A stretch of 64,000 nucleotides of DNA, from NCBI RefSeq assembly GCF_004404055.1, contig NZ_SOHK01000009.1, positions 124,001 through 188,000 on the forward strand. The letters are read 5' to 3'. Both the position numbers and the translations under genes were made by a program. Shown here piece by piece: positions 1 to 9,425 of this stretch (positions within the stretch are counted from its first letter, which is position 1; each line of letters starts with the position of its first letter). Source of the DNA: Cryobacterium ruanii. GTDB lineage: Bacteria > Actinomycetota > Actinomycetes > Actinomycetales > Microbacteriaceae. Below the pieces are notes generated by a model, which was not told the DNA's origin, made no database searches, and saw only the letters and a list, made by a program, of their open reading frames with translations.

Positions 1-2843
1 CTGCGCAGAATGTCGTAGGTCAGGCCGATGACGACGAGGTAGACGCCGACATCGAAGATGGTCGAGGTGCCAAACGATAGGTTGCCGAGCACGGGAACCG
101 TCGCCGTGAAGTACGCCGATTGGAGCGGAATCCCGTCGAAGAAGAGTGAGATGACGCTCATACCGACGGCGAGAATCACGCCGAGTCCGAGAATCTTGCC
201 CGGGTCGATCGGGGCAGCTTCGCCGAGTTCGTAGCGTCCGCCGGCCAGATAACGGGCCACGAGGGCCAGGCCGGCGAGGAGTCCACCGGCGAAACCGCCG
301 CCGGGTAGGTTGTGGCCGGCGAAGAGCAGGTAGATCGACACGATCATGGCGGGATGAAAGAGCAACCGCACGAGCACTTCGATGAGAATCGACCGGCTGC
401 GCGGAGCGTTCTTGCGCCCGGCGAGGAGGAACGCCTGCCGGGTGACGGCGTGGCCATCGCTCGAGAGTTCAGGGTCGGCGACGACGCGGCGACGGTTGGC
501 TGCCGAGCGCAGGCTGCGAGATTCCTTCAGCCGCGGCACGACCGCATTGCGACCCGAGACGAACAGCAGGCTTGCGACGCCGGTGGCCACGACGATGAGC
601 ACGGATACCTCGCCCATGGTGTCCCAGGCACGAATATCTACGAGCATTACGTTGACGATGTTGTCGCCGTGACCGTCTTCGACCGCCAATCGGGGCAGGG
701 CGCCGGCAATGCTCTCGAACTGGCGGGCGCCAAGCGCGATGAAGCCGATGGTTCCCATGACCAGGCCCACGAGGCTGCCGATCAGCAGGCGTCGCTTGGG
801 GCGCACCGGTTTGTTGTGGTGCGCGATGTTCGCGGGCAGGCGGCGCAGCACGAGCACAAAGATCACGAGAGTGATCGATTCGACCAGCGCCTGGGTGAGG
901 GCAAGGTCGGGCGCGCCGTGAAAAGCGAACAGGGCGACGAGTCCGTAACCGGTGACGCCGGCAAGGATGACCGCGGTCATCCGCTGTGCAACGCGCGCCG
1001 CCATGACCGCGCAGATGGCCATGATCAGTGCAATGAGCACCTGGCCGGGGTAGTCCCACAACACGATTGTGTCGGGCCAGGTGCGGTTGGCGAAGGCCGC
1101 GAAGCCGAGGACGAGCACGAAGACGATGAGGATGGTGCCGAGGTACTGCGGCAGCCCGCCACGCTGGGCGAAGTGGGTGACCCGTGCTGCGAGGCGATCG
1201 ACGCCGCGAATGGCCTTGCCGTAGCCGCGGCCGGCGTCGATGTAGTCGGGCACCTTGGCCTGCAGCCGCGAGACCCCGCGTCGGGAACGGAACAGGAGGG
1301 CGCCCAGCAGCAGCACGACCACGCTGAGGTAGAAGGCCGGCTCCAGCCCGTGCCATAGCGCCAGGTGATACGGCGCTTCGGTGCGACTGCCGGCGCCCGG
1401 CACGGTATCGGCGTAGGGCGCGAGCAGCGGGTCGAGCACGGAGGCGAACAGTCCGAGGCCAATGGTCAGGGCGGTGAGCACACCGGGGGCGAACAATGTG
1501 TCCCACGCGCTCGCGTGCAGAACGGTGCCCGCCTGTTTCTTGCGCGTTCCGAATGCACCCCAAAAAAAACGGATGCTGTACGCCACCGTGAGTACGGATC
1601 CCACGGCCGTGCCGATGAGCGCCGCGTAGCCCCAGCCGGATCCCCCGACGCCGGCGTCGAGCAGTGAGGTGAACACGGCCTCCTTGGCGACGAAACCGAA
1701 GAGCGGCGGCAGGCCCGCCATCGACGCGACCGCCACGAGCGCGATGACGGCGAGCGCCGGGGCGCTGCGACCGACGCCGCTGAGCTTGCGCCAGTCTCGG
1801 GTGCCTGCCCGATGGTCGATGACCCCGACGACGAGGAACAGCGTGGCCTTGTAGAGGGCGTGGGCGAGCAGCAGGGCGGCGCCGGCGAGCGCGGTGTCGC
1901 GGGTGTTGAACCCGATCGCGATCATGAGAAAGCCGAGTTGGCTGACTGTGCCGTAGGCCAGCAGCAACTTGAGGTCGTACTGGCGCAAGGCCCGCCAGGC
2001 TCCGACAATCATGGTCCAGACGCCGAGGGTCACCAGCACCGGCAGCCAACCGTCGCTGTCGGCATAACCGGGGGCGAGACGGGCGACGATGTAGATGCCG
2101 GCTTTGACCATGGCGGCGGCGTGCAGGTACGCACTGACCGGGGTCGGCGCCGCCATGGCAGCGGGCAGCCAGAAGTGGAACGGCACGAGCGCCGACTTCG
2201 AGAGCGCCCCAACCAGGATGAGCAGCACCGCCCAGGTGCCCAACGGGCCGGTCACCGGGTTGGCGACGATGTAGGAGAGGCTTGTCGTGCCGGCTGCGAC
2301 CGAGATTATCACGACGCCCACGAGCATGACCAGACCGCCGAATGTCGTCACGATCAGGGCCTGCAGGGCAGCGCCACGGCTCTCCCGTTTGTGGGTGTAA
2401 TGCCCGATCAGCAGGTACGAGAGCACGCTCGTGATCTCCCAGAACATGAACATGATCACGAGGTCGTCGGCGGTGACCAGGCCGTACATGGTGCCGGCGA
2501 ACGCGAGCAGCAGGGACGCGAATCGGCCGAGGCTCGGTTCGTCGTCGGTGAAATAGCGGGCGCAATAGACGAGAACCAGGGCGCCGATACCCGTTACGAC
2601 GAGGGCGAGCAGCCAGGCCAGGGTGTCGACCCGAAAGGAAAGACTGATGCCGAGCTGCGGAATCCACGGGATCGACTGGGTCACAGCCCCGCCAGCGGTG
2701 ACCGTCGCCGTCTGGGTGAGCGTGTACGCGAAGGCACCGGCCGGCAGTAGCGCGATCAGGTAGAAAACGCGGGTGCCCAGATACCGGGTGAGCCACGGCG
2801 TGAGCACCGACAAGACGATGAATGCGAGGAGGAATGCAACCAT
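1..2843 (-). CDS. mrpA: Na+/H+ antiporter subunit A fused to subunit B (MrpA/MrpB), 3' end missing
   Basis: Largest subunit of the multi-subunit Mrp cation/proton antiporter in the cytoplasmic membrane, which exports Na+ using the proton gradient. About 947 residues lie in the window and the frame runs off the left edge. The N-terminal part is a NuoL-like multi-TM domain with MFWEITSVLSYLLIGHYTH and a SALVPFHFWLPAAM segment that carries the conserved proton-path residues. Near residue 845 comes the MnhB signature GHNLPGGGFAGGLLAG, so the actinobacterial MrpA-MrpB fusion is present, and the window starts inside the last MnhB helices (FDVGVYLVVIGLTYDILR). The ATG at 2843 is chosen because GGAGG lies 4 bases upstream. 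Further mrp genes should follow off the left edge. Confident at family level. Confidence 0.93.
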   Translation of the reverse strand, partial: MVAFLLAFIVLSVLTPWLTRYLGTRVFYLIALLPAGAFAYTLTQTATVTAGGAVTQSIPWIPQLGISLSFRVDTLAWLLALVVTGIGALVLVYCARYFTDDEPSLGRFASLLLAFAGTMYGLVTADDLVIMFMFWEITSVLSYLLIGHYTHKRESRGAALQALIVTTFGGLVMLVGVVIISVAAGTTSLSYIVANPVTGPLGTWAVLLILVGALSKSALVPFHFWLPAAMAAPTPVSAYLHAAAMVKAGIYIVARLAPGYADSDGWLPVLVTLGVWTMIVGAWRALRQYDLKLLLAYGTVSQLGFLMIAIGFNTRDTALAGAALLLAHALYKATLFLVVGVIDHRAGTRDWRKLSGVGRSAPALAVIALVAVASMAGLPPLFGFVAKEAVFTSLLDAGVGGSGWGYAALIGTAVGSVLTVAYSIRFFWGAFGTRKKQAGTVLHASAWDTLFAPGVLTALTIGLGLFASVLDPLLAPYADTVPGAGSRTEAPYHLALWHGLEPAFYLSVVVLLLGALLFRSRRGVSRLQAKVPDYIDAGRGYGKAIRGVDRLAARVTHFAQRGGLPQYLGTILIVFVLVLGFAAFANRTWPDTIVLWDYPGQVLIALIMAICAVMAARVAQRMTAVILAGVTGYGLVALFAFHGAPDLALTQALVESITLVIFVLVLRRLPANIAHHNKPVRPKRRLLIGSLVGLVMGTIGFIALGARQFESIAGALPRLAVEDGHGDNIVNVMLVDIRAWDTMGEVSVLIVVATGVASLLFVSGRNAVVPRLKESRSLRSAANRRRVVADPELSSDGHAVTRQAFLLAGRKNAPRSRSILIEVLVRLLFHPAMIVSIYLLFAGHNLPGGGFAGGLLAGLALVARYLAGGRYELGEAAPIDPGKILGLGVILAVGMSVISLFFDGIPLQSAYFTATVPVLGNLSFGTSTIFDVGVYLVVIGLTYDILR

Positions 2844-3192
2844 GCGTCCTCCAGGCTTGTCAGGTCGGGGTGTCTAGGTTTAGCCTACCCGCCGACGGGC
2901 AGCCCCCGACTCCAGTTTCGGCGGTCGATCCCTCCCGTGGGCGCGTGTCTCGTTGGTTCGATCGGCTCACAGCGCCAACTCATTTGGGCATACGAACAGG
3001 GCCGCGGAGTAGGGTTGCGCTACCCCCGGCCAACGCCGCGAGCCGCCAGAAGGGCGCTCGCGCGCAGTTTCCGGCCACTTCCCGCGTCACTTTCGAGCCG
3101 CCTTTGGCGTCGCGTCGCTTATTTGCGTCGTACCGCCATTCGTAACCGAGAAGCTGTTCTGGAGCGACCGGCCAGCGAAATCGAGTACCGTT
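2844..3192. promoter_or_regulatory. divergent intergenic region between mrpA and the amino-acid permease
   Basis: About 350 bases separate two divergently transcribed genes, so both promoters should lie here. I could not pick convincing -35/-10 pairs. The right-hand part stays open in the permease frame, which leaves the permease start uncertain. No RNA gene or strong hairpin was seen. Confidence 0.4.
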
Positions 3193-4776
3193 TTGAGTCC
3201 CACCCACGGCCAGCAGCCCTCTCCCACTCCCCCACTGGGTAACGCGACGCACGGGCACCACGACCACGCGAACCCGCGAAGAGAGACCCCGCTCGAGCAC
3301 ATTGAAGACGCGCTGAGCGTGCACGAGGACGATGCCCTGCATAAGGGCCTCAAGTCCCGCCACGTACAGATGATCGCGATCGGCGGCGCAATCGGCACCG
3401 GGTTGTTCCTCGGTGCCGGAGCACGCCTCGCCAGCGCCGGTCCCGCCCTGGTGTTGGTCTACGCGATCTGCGGTTTCTTTGCCTTTCTCATTCTGCGGGC
3501 GCTCGGCGAACTGGTGCTGCACCGCCCGAGCTCCGGCTCCTTCGTGTCGTACGCGCGCGAGTTCTTCGGCGAGAAGACGGCGTTCGTGACCGGCTGGCTG
3601 TACTGGCTCAACTGGGCCATGACGGCGATCGTCGACGTGACCGCCGTTGCCCTTTACATGAACTTCTTCGCCACCTACTGGGCGCCGTTCGGCTCGATAC
3701 CGCAGTGGTTGTACGCCCTCGCCGCGCTGGGCCTGGTCATGTTGCTCAACCTGCTCTCGGTCAAGGTGTTCGGGGAGATGGAATTCTGGTTCGCGCTGAT
3801 CAAGGTGCTCGCGATCGTGGCGTTCCTGATCGTCGGCACCTGGATGGTGATCTTCGGCACGCCACTGGACGGGGCCACCACCGGGTTTGCGCTGATTGGT
3901 GAAAACGGAGGCTGGCTGCCGAACGGGCTGATCGCATCCGTTCTCGTGGTGCAGGGCGTCGTGTTCGCGTACGCCTCAATCGAGCTCGTTGGCACGACCG
4001 CCGGCGAGACGAAGAACCCCGAAAAGGTCATGCCGAAGGCGATCAACACGGTCATCATTCGCATTGCGGTGTTCTACGTCGGATCGATTCTGCTGCTCTC
4101 GCTGTTGTTGCCGTACACGGCATACACGGCCGGCGAAAGCCCCTTCGTTACCTTCTTCGGCACGATCGGGGTGGACGGGGTCGACGTGATCATGAACCTC
4201 GTCGTGCTCACCGCGGCGTTGTCTTCGCTGAATGCCGGCCTCTATTCCACCGGACGCATCCTTCGTTCCATGTCGCTTGCCGGTTCGGCACCGCGCTTTG
4301 CGGGCAAGATCAGCCGCAACGGGGTGCCGTTCGGCGGCATTCTGCTAACGGGGGCCGTGACGCTGCTCGGCGTCGGGCTCAACGCCATCGTGCCCAACGA
4401 GGCCTTTGAGATCGTGCTCAACATGGCTGCGATCGGCATCGTGAGTGCCTGGGGCATGATCGTGCTGTGCCAGCTACGGTTGCAGGCCTGGGCCAAGCGC
4501 GGCATCGTCGTGCGCCCGGTGTTCCGCATGCCGTGGGCACCATACTCGGGCTACCTCACCCTGGTTTTCCTCGTCGGTGTGCTCGTGTTGATGGCATTCG
4601 ACTGGCCCGTCGGCACGCTGACGATCAGCTCGCTCGTGCTGATCGTTCCCGGGCTGATGATCGGCTGGTACGCCTGCCGCGGCCGCATCCTTGAGATCGC
4701 GGCGGCCCGAGACGGCTTTTCCGGCCACCTGCCGGTCGTGGCCAACCGTCCGCTTTCCGACCGCCCCCGCCGCTAG
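3193..4776 (+). CDS. APC-superfamily amino-acid permease (AnsP/GABA-permease type)
   Basis: Secondary transporter for an amino acid, probably with proton symport. It has the amino-acid permease signature after a 55-residue hydrophilic N-terminus: [20 protein letters not shown] opens TM1, followed by about 12 hydrophobic segments and the internal [18 protein letters not shown] motif typical of the AnsP, CycA and GabP group. The length of 527 residues is slightly above the usual 450-490 because of the His/Pro-rich N-terminus. The TTG used here has no clear ribosome binding site; a GTG at 3319 just before TM1 is an alternative. It is convergent with the next gene, 10 bases apart. Substrate (asparagine, D-serine/alanine or GABA) cannot be decided from sequence alone. 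Confidence 0.88.
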   Translation: MSPTHGQQPSPTPPLGNATHGHHDHANPRRETPLEHIEDALSVHEDDALHKGLKSRHVQMIAIGGAIGTGLFLGAGARLASAGPALVLVYAICGFFAFLILRALGELVLHRPSSGSFVSYAREFFGEKTAFVTGWLYWLNWAMTAIVDVTAVALYMNFFATYWAPFGSIPQWLYALAALGLVMLLNLLSVKVFGEMEFWFALIKVLAIVAFLIVGTWMVIFGTPLDGATTGFALIGENGGWLPNGLIASVLVVQGVVFAYASIELVGTTAGETKNPEKVMPKAINTVIIRIAVFYVGSILLLSLLLPYTAYTAGESPFVTFFGTIGVDGVDVIMNLVVLTAALSSLNAGLYSTGRILRSMSLAGSAPRFAGKISRNGVPFGGILLTGAVTLLGVGLNAIVPNEAFEIVLNMAAIGIVSAWGMIVLCQLRLQAWAKRGIVVRPVFRMPWAPYSGYLTLVFLVGVLVLMAFDWPVGTLTISSLVLIVPGLMIGWYACRGRILEIAAARDGFSGHLPVVANRPLSDRPRR

Positions 4777-4786
4777 CCCGCCGCAC

Positions 4787-6085
4787 CTACTCGCGAGAGC
4801 GGTCCGGGCGGCTGCGGCTAACCCGGTCAGGCAGGAGCGCGACAGCGGCCAGTCGGTCGCTGACGATCACGATCACGAGCACCACGGCCAACAGGCCCAC
4901 GTAGACGATCGGCACCAAATCGAGGCCGACCCTCTCGATCAGCACCGCCCCGAGCAGTGCGCCGCCGCCGATTCCGGCGTTGAATGCGGTGGTGTAGAAG
5001 GCGGCAGCCGTGTCGCGGATTCCCGGGGAAGCAGCATGCAGCATCCGTGTCTGCATAAGCGGGGGGAGCATGCCGAAGGCCATGCCCCACAGTATGAACG
5101 CGACAATCGCGATGGCAAGTGTCGCCGTGAACAGCGCCAGGAGCGTCACACTGAGGGCGCTCACGGCGAGGCCCAGAATCAAACCGAGGCTCGGGCGCTG
5201 GCCGAAGACCGTGCCGACGAGCAGCAGTCCGACCGCGCCGGCCACACCGTAGGCGAAAAGCAGCGGGGCGACGAGACCGAGGCCAACACCGAGCCCTTCG
5301 AGCAGGAACGGCGCAATGTAGGTGTAAAAGCTATAGTGACCGATCATGGTGATTCCGGTGATGATGCAGATCAACACCACCGCCGGCACCGTCGCGTCGC
5401 GCGGTTGCCTGGTCTTCGCCCCGGCAGCAGATGCCGGTGCGCCGCTCGAATACCGCGCCACCGGGGGCAGAAATTTCCATACCAACACCGCGCCGACGAG
5501 CATCAGGGCGGCGAGGACGACAAAGGAGAGCCGCCAGCCGAGAAGGTGCCCACCCGCGGTGCCGAGCGGCACACCAAACACGAAGGCGAGCGTGCCGCCC
5601 GCGACCGTGATGGAGACGGCGCGACCGATTTGGGCTCTCGGCACGAGGTGCCCGGCGTAGGCCCCCACAACCGACCAGAACAGGCCATGCGCGACGCCGC
5701 CAAGAACTCGTGCGGCGACGACGAACTCATAGGTCGGCGCGATGGCGGTGAGGATGTTGCTCACCGCGAAGATGATGAGCACGACGATGATTAGGCCGTG
5801 CCGAGGAAAGCGCCGGGTCCAGATGGCGACCGGCGCGCTCGTGAGCACGACCGTGAACGCGAACCAGGAAACGAGCAGCCCGATCTGCGACTGCCCGACG
5901 CCCAGACTGCGGCTCATCTCGGGGAGCAGCCCGGTCGGCAGCATCTCACTCGTGACGGAGAGAAAAACGGCCGCGGACAGGGTGATCAGCCCCACCCAGG
6001 GGAACGGAGAGGTGGGTTCGGTTTTCGCGGCGGACACAGCCGGGACCGACCCGGTGGGCAGAAAGATATTGGCGGTGTTGGTCAT
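4787..6085 (-). CDS. MFS exporter of the AraJ/SotB-like drug or sugar efflux group
   Basis: Twelve-TM major facilitator protein. After a short cytoplasmic tail the protein shows SVTSEMLPTGLLPEMSRSLG, the pattern of the drug:H+ antiporter DHA1 family that contains AraJ, SotB and PbuE, and ARVLGGVAHGLFWSVVGAYA in TM4-5 (motif C region). Two six-helix halves are separated by a loop with an Ala-rich stretch. I chose the ATG at 6085 (MTNTANIF), giving 432 residues. A GTG 16 codons upstream (6133) is equally open and neither has a good Shine-Dalgarno. It is divergent from purU. Substrate unknown. Confidence 0.85.
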   Translation of the reverse strand: MTNTANIFLPTGSVPAVSAAKTEPTSPFPWVGLITLSAAVFLSVTSEMLPTGLLPEMSRSLGVGQSQIGLLVSWFAFTVVLTSAPVAIWTRRFPRHGLIIVVLIIFAVSNILTAIAPTYEFVVAARVLGGVAHGLFWSVVGAYAGHLVPRAQIGRAVSITVAGGTLAFVFGVPLGTAGGHLLGWRLSFVVLAALMLVGAVLVWKFLPPVARYSSGAPASAAGAKTRQPRDATVPAVVLICIITGITMIGHYSFYTYIAPFLLEGLGVGLGLVAPLLFAYGVAGAVGLLLVGTVFGQRPSLGLILGLAVSALSVTLLALFTATLAIAIVAFILWGMAFGMLPPLMQTRMLHAASPGIRDTAAAFYTTAFNAGIGGGALLGAVLIERVGLDLVPIVYVGLLAVVLVIVIVSDRLAAVALLPDRVSRSRPDRSRE

Positions 6086-6281
6086 GGTTGCATTCGCACT
6101 GGCAAGTCGGGGTCGACCGGTGGGACCATTCACACCGAGATCGAAGCCACTCGACTACGCGCCGACGTGCGCGCCCGGGGCCGACTTGTTCAGTGCGACC
6201 AACACGTAGTCTACCCAAACCCGGTGACGCGGCAAGGTGGGCGGCCGGGGCATCCGCTTGCGCGCCGGGTATTCTGGGCCA

Positions 6282-7142
6282 ATGACTTCTTCGACCCCGC
6301 ATCACTGGGTAATCACGCTCGTTTGTTCCGACCAGCCGGGCATCGTGCACGCGGTCAGTGGCGCGATCGTTCAGGCGCAGGGCAATATCTCGGAGAGCCA
6401 GCAGTTCTCGAGCGATGACACCGGGCGTTTTTTCATGCGCTTGCAGGTGCAGTCACCGGCGACCCGGCCCGAGCTCGAGGCAGCACTCGCACCCGTGATC
6501 GAACGGTATGCGATGGCATCGGTCATCGACGTCGTCGGGCGTCCGCTGCGCACGCTCGTGCTCGCGTCCACGGCCGGACACTGCGTGAATGACCTGTTGT
6601 TTCGTCAGCGCGGCGGGCAGATTCCCGTCGAAATTCCCCTCGTGCTGAGCAACCACGGCACGCTGCGCGACCTCGTGGGGTTCTACGGGGTGCCGTTCGA
6701 GTCGCTGCCGATCACGGATGCCGCGAGTAAGGCCGATTTCGAAACGCGCGTGCTCGAGGCAGTCGACGAACTCGATATCGAACTCGTCGTTTTAGCCCGC
6801 TACATGCAGATTCTCTCGCCGGAACTGTGCGCCCGGCTCAGCGGGCGGGCGATCAACATTCACCACTCGTTCCTGCCGGGGTTCAAGGGCGCTAACCCCT
6901 ATCGCCAGGCGCACGCACGCGGCGTGAAGCTCATCGGGGCGACCGCGCACTTTGTGACCGGCGACCTCGACGAGGGCCCGATCATCGAGCAGAACGTGGT
7001 GCGGGTCGACCACTCGCGCACCCCGGCCGAGCTCGTCTCGATCGGTCAGGATGAAGAGAGTCGCACTCTCACCCAGGCGGTGAAGTGGTTCGCCGAGAAC
7101 CGGGTGCTGCTCGACGGAGCACGCACCATCATATTCAAGTAG
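6282..7142 (+). CDS. purU: formyltetrahydrofolate deformylase
   Basis: Hydrolyses 10-formyl-THF to THF and formate, supplying formate and balancing one-carbon pools. The N-terminal ACT domain (WVITLVCSDQPGIVHAVSGA) is followed by a formyl-transferase-like domain with NIHHSFLPGFKGANPYRQAH and the catalytic Asp in GDLDEGPIIEQ, the PurU version of the PurN fold. The length of 286 residues matches the family. An in-frame GTG 15 codons upstream exists, but the ATG at MTSSTPHHW fits the conserved N-terminus. A strong hairpin follows about 30 bases after the stop, so it is probably a single-gene unit. Confidence 0.95.
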   Translation: MTSSTPHHWVITLVCSDQPGIVHAVSGAIVQAQGNISESQQFSSDDTGRFFMRLQVQSPATRPELEAALAPVIERYAMASVIDVVGRPLRTLVLASTAGHCVNDLLFRQRGGQIPVEIPLVLSNHGTLRDLVGFYGVPFESLPITDAASKADFETRVLEAVDELDIELVVLARYMQILSPELCARLSGRAINIHHSFLPGFKGANPYRQAHARGVKLIGATAHFVTGDLDEGPIIEQNVVRVDHSRTPAELVSIGQDEESRTLTQAVKWFAENRVLLDGARTIIFK

Positions 7143-7173
7143 CGCCCGGTCGGGTTCCCGGGACCACCTTATA

Positions 7174-7207
7174 AACGCGGGCCCAGTTTGTATCATGGGC
7201 CCGCGTT
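7174..7207 (+). terminator. terminator-like hairpin after purU
   Basis: Perfect 12-bp inverted repeat (arms 7174-7185 and 7196-7207, 10-base loop) containing GGGCCC, just downstream of the purU stop. There is no U tract. A second small hairpin, GTTCCGGG/CCCGGAAC, follows at 7205-7226. The element closely resembles the hairpin at 10753-10788. Confidence 0.65.
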
Positions 7208-7258
7208 CCGGGCTCGGACCCGGAACGAACAGGCACGGGGCATCGCTAGGATTGATGG

Positions 7259-7615
7259 GTGACAGATACTCGCGAACTGCCGAAAATCGGCCCCAACGAC
7301 ATGCTCCGGTTCGTGCTCGAACTCTTCGCATTCGTCAGCCTCGGCGCCTGGGGTTTCGTCGCCTGGCCGCTCCCCTGGCCAGGTGTACTCGTCGGCCTGG
7401 CCACCCCCGCCTTCGCGATCCTGGTCTGGGCCTTGTTCCGGTCGCCGAAGGCCGTTTTTCGCCTCGACCCCTTCGGGAAGGCCTTCATAGAGATCGCCAT
7501 CTTCGGCTCGGCCGCGATCGCCTGGTGGGACCTCGGCTTTCCCATCATCACCGTAATCTTCGCCATCGTCGCCACCGTGAGCGGCGTCATCTCGGGGCGC
7601 AAAGAGCTCCGCTAG
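7259..7615 (+). CDS. YrdB-like (DUF2568) small membrane protein
   Basis: A 118-residue protein with four predicted membrane segments: LRFVLELFAFVSLGAWGFVA, a PWPGVLVGLATPAFAILVWAL stretch, IEIAIFGSAAIAWWDLG and a final helix before GRKELR. The pattern ELxAxxxxGxWG, then RSPKAVF near the middle, is that of the YrdB/DUF2568 family, whose function is unknown. The start is GTG (ACA GAT follows); an ATG four bases upstream is out of frame. It is a single gene, ended by the strong bidirectional hairpin. Confidence 0.8.
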   Translation: MTDTRELPKIGPNDMLRFVLELFAFVSLGAWGFVAWPLPWPGVLVGLATPAFAILVWALFRSPKAVFRLDPFGKAFIEIAIFGSAAIAWWDLGFPIITVIFAIVATVSGVISGRKELR

Positions 7616-7622
7616 AACGCCC

Positions 7623-7679
7623 CGAGAGCGCAAAAAGTGCCCGTTTGACACGTTCAAACGGGCACTTTCTGCGCTCTCG
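7623..7679. terminator. bidirectional terminator hairpin
   Basis: A 26-bp stem with one mismatch (arms 7623-7648 and 7654-7679, 5-base loop CACGT) lies between the convergent yrdB-like and mhqD-like genes. An A run in the left arm and a T run in the right arm fit termination in both directions. Confidence 0.85.
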
Positions 7680-7683
7680 CGAG

Positions 7684-8337
7684 CTAGGCCAACCACCTCA
7701 CGGCGGCGGCTACATCCGTTTCGGCGATCCCGTGGCCTCCGGGCCGCAGCACCTGCTCAACCCTCGCACCGCGCTGTTCGAGCACGGTGATGAGCCTCTG
7801 CACGCTCGGCAGCGGCGCCATCGGGTCACTTTCACCGTTCAACAGCACCAGAGCGGATGCCGCCAGGTCGCTGGCAGCGACCCGTGCGCCGATCGCGTCC
7901 GGTCCGGCACTCGCTGCAGCACGCTCGAGCGGATGCATGCCGGAGAACGCGATCACCCGCGCCACCACCTCGGGGTGCAATAGCGCCGTCGCGAGGGCGA
8001 TGTTGGCGCCGTTTGAGAATCCGACGGCGATCATCGGGCGATCGCCCAACTCATAGTGTTCACGCGCCCAGACCAGAAACCCGGCGAGGTCGTCGGCCCG
8101 GCGAGCCACATCGTCAGTGTCGAAAACCCCCTCCGACAGGCGTCGGAACCAGCGGTTCATGCCGTTCTCCACTGCCCGCCCGCGCGGGGCGAGCACAGCG
8201 GCTCTGGGGTCGAGCGCTCCGGCCAGGCCGCTGATCTGCTGCTCGTCGCCGCCGGTACCGTGCAGCATGAGCAGCACGGGCGCGTCGACAGAACCAGGCC
8301 GAAACAGGTGCGGCCACTGGGCATTCGCGGCACTCAT
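7684..8337 (-). CDS. mhqD: alpha/beta-hydrolase, MhqD/YpfH-type carboxylesterase
   Basis: Serine hydrolase of 217 residues. The N-terminus has LLMLHGTGGDE (oxyanion hole), the nucleophile is in GFSNGANIA, the acid in NGESDPMAPL and the His in GGHGIAETD, so the triad is complete. It overlaps the dioxygenase gene upstream by ATGA and is therefore translationally coupled to it. Paired MhqO-like dioxygenase and MhqD-like hydrolase genes are known in Bacillus (MhqR regulon) for quinone and electrophile resistance. That role here is inferred from the pairing; the enzyme fold itself is clear. Confidence 0.82.
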   Translation of the reverse strand: MSAANAQWPHLFRPGSVDAPVLLMLHGTGGDEQQISGLAGALDPRAAVLAPRGRAVENGMNRWFRRLSEGVFDTDDVARRADDLAGFLVWAREHYELGDRPMIAVGFSNGANIALATALLHPEVVARVIAFSGMHPLERAAASAGPDAIGARVAASDLAASALVLLNGESDPMAPLPSVQRLITVLEQRGARVEQVLRPGGHGIAETDVAAAVRWLA

Positions 8338-9335
8338 TCGGTGACCGCGACGGCAACTGGCGCCGCAACATCCGCTACGCCCGGGTTGTTCTCGGCGGGC
8401 AGATTGAAGGGCAGAACGGAATTCTCGATGGCCTCACGGCTCGGCTCGAGCCACGGCGGAAGCTTGAGAGACCGGCCGAGCTCGAGGAGCGGCTCGTCAA
8501 TGTCGAATCCGGGGGTGTCGGTGGCAATCTCGAACAGAACGCCGCCGGGCTCACGAAAATAGATCGAGGTGAAGTAGTCGCGGTCAAGAATCGCCGTCAC
8601 GCCGTAGCCGCGATCGACGAGCTGCTCGCGCCACACTTCCTGGGTGGCCCGGTCGGGCACCCGGAATGCCACGTGGTGCACAGAGCCGCCGGCGGTCAGT
8701 CCCGGCTCCCCGGTGGGGTCGGCGAGCACGTCGACGAGGTTTCCAGCTGCACCATCGCCCGCACCGACTCGAATGCGACCATCCGTTTCACTGATGACGT
8801 GCATGCCGAGGTCGGCCGTGAGCACCTGCACGGTCTTCGCCGGGTCGAGAACGGAGAGCACCGAGGAGTGCTGCCCGCGCACCGCGAACTCGGCAGGAAC
8901 GGATGCGGAATCCCAGGGATTGCGCGAATCCACCGTTGAGGACGCCACGAGGTCAATCTGCAGCCCGTCGGGGTCGCGCAGCGAGAGTCGTTCCTCGTGC
9001 GAGGAGCGGCCCGTGATCGCGGATTCCACGCCGATCTTCGCGAAGTGGTCCTTCCACCAGCCGAGGCTGCCGGCCGGAACGGAGAACGCGGTCGTGGTCG
9101 ACTGGCCGGCCCCGATACGTCCGCTGCGAATGCCGGTCCACGGAAAGAAGGTGAGCAGTGATCCCGGGCGACCGGAATCGTCGCCATAGTAGAGGTGATA
9201 CGTGCCCGGATCGTCGAAATTGACGGTTCTCTTGACGAGGCGCAGGCCCAACCCGGTCACGTAGAAGTCAATGTTGCGCTGCGGGGCGCCCGCAATCGCG
9301 GTGACGTGGTGCAGTCCGCTGGTCTGGACGGTCAT
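8334..9335 (-). CDS. mhqO: ring-cleaving glyoxalase-fold dioxygenase, MhqO-like
   Basis: Tandem vicinal-oxygen-chelate (glyoxalase) protein predicted to open hydroquinone or catechol-type rings. The first domain begins with TSGLHHVTAIAGAPQRNIDF and has TFFPWTG. The second has GSVHHVAFRVPD and FTSIYFREPGGVLFEIATD, which together give the His/His/Glu metal set (HHV, HHV, FEIATD). The ATG at 9335 is preceded by AAGGAGAAG at correct spacing, so a longer frame reading back to 9389 is rejected. It is coupled to the hydrolase downstream, and a 16-bp direct repeat lies immediately upstream, probably an operator. The MFS gene 90 bases upstream is in the same direction and may belong to the same response. 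Confidence 0.85.
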   Translation of the reverse strand: MTVQTSGLHHVTAIAGAPQRNIDFYVTGLGLRLVKRTVNFDDPGTYHLYYGDDSGRPGSLLTFFPWTGIRSGRIGAGQSTTTAFSVPAGSLGWWKDHFAKIGVESAITGRSSHEERLSLRDPDGLQIDLVASSTVDSRNPWDSASVPAEFAVRGQHSSVLSVLDPAKTVQVLTADLGMHVISETDGRIRVGAGDGAAGNLVDVLADPTGEPGLTAGGSVHHVAFRVPDRATQEVWREQLVDRGYGVTAILDRDYFTSIYFREPGGVLFEIATDTPGFDIDEPLLELGRSLKLPPWLEPSREAIENSVLPFNLPAENNPGVADVAAPVAVAVTE

Positions 9336-9350
9336 GGGTCTTCTCCTTGG

Positions 9351-9382
9351 CAATTCGATTGTTCGGCAATTCGATCGTTCGA
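9351..9382. promoter_or_regulatory. two tandem 16-bp repeats upstream of mhqO, putative operator
   Basis: Two adjacent copies of CAATTCGATyGTTCGr (9351-9366 and 9367-9382, 14 of 16 identical) start 16 bases before the mhqO start codon. The unit is AT-rich for this genome and the second copy has a CGATCG core. Position and duplication suggest a repressor site, by analogy MarR/MhqR-like. Confidence 0.45.
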
Positions 9383-9425
9383 TATTCATGCAAACGCATG
9401 TACATCGGATTTCATTCCCGAATTC

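Noticed and set aside
469-2796. 775-codon open frame on the minus strand
   Set aside because: It is a shadow of mrpA in another frame: Arg/Pro/His-rich, no membrane helices, while the true frame encodes a clear MrpA/MrpB protein.
6134-6281. Possible folate or purine riboswitch before purU
   Set aside because: No conserved aptamer core recognised; the region is short and GC-rich with no clear ordered hairpins.
7623-7679. Long near-perfect palindrome as a recombination or attachment site
   Set aside because: Position between convergent genes and flanking A/T runs fit a terminator; no integrase or repeat partner is nearby.
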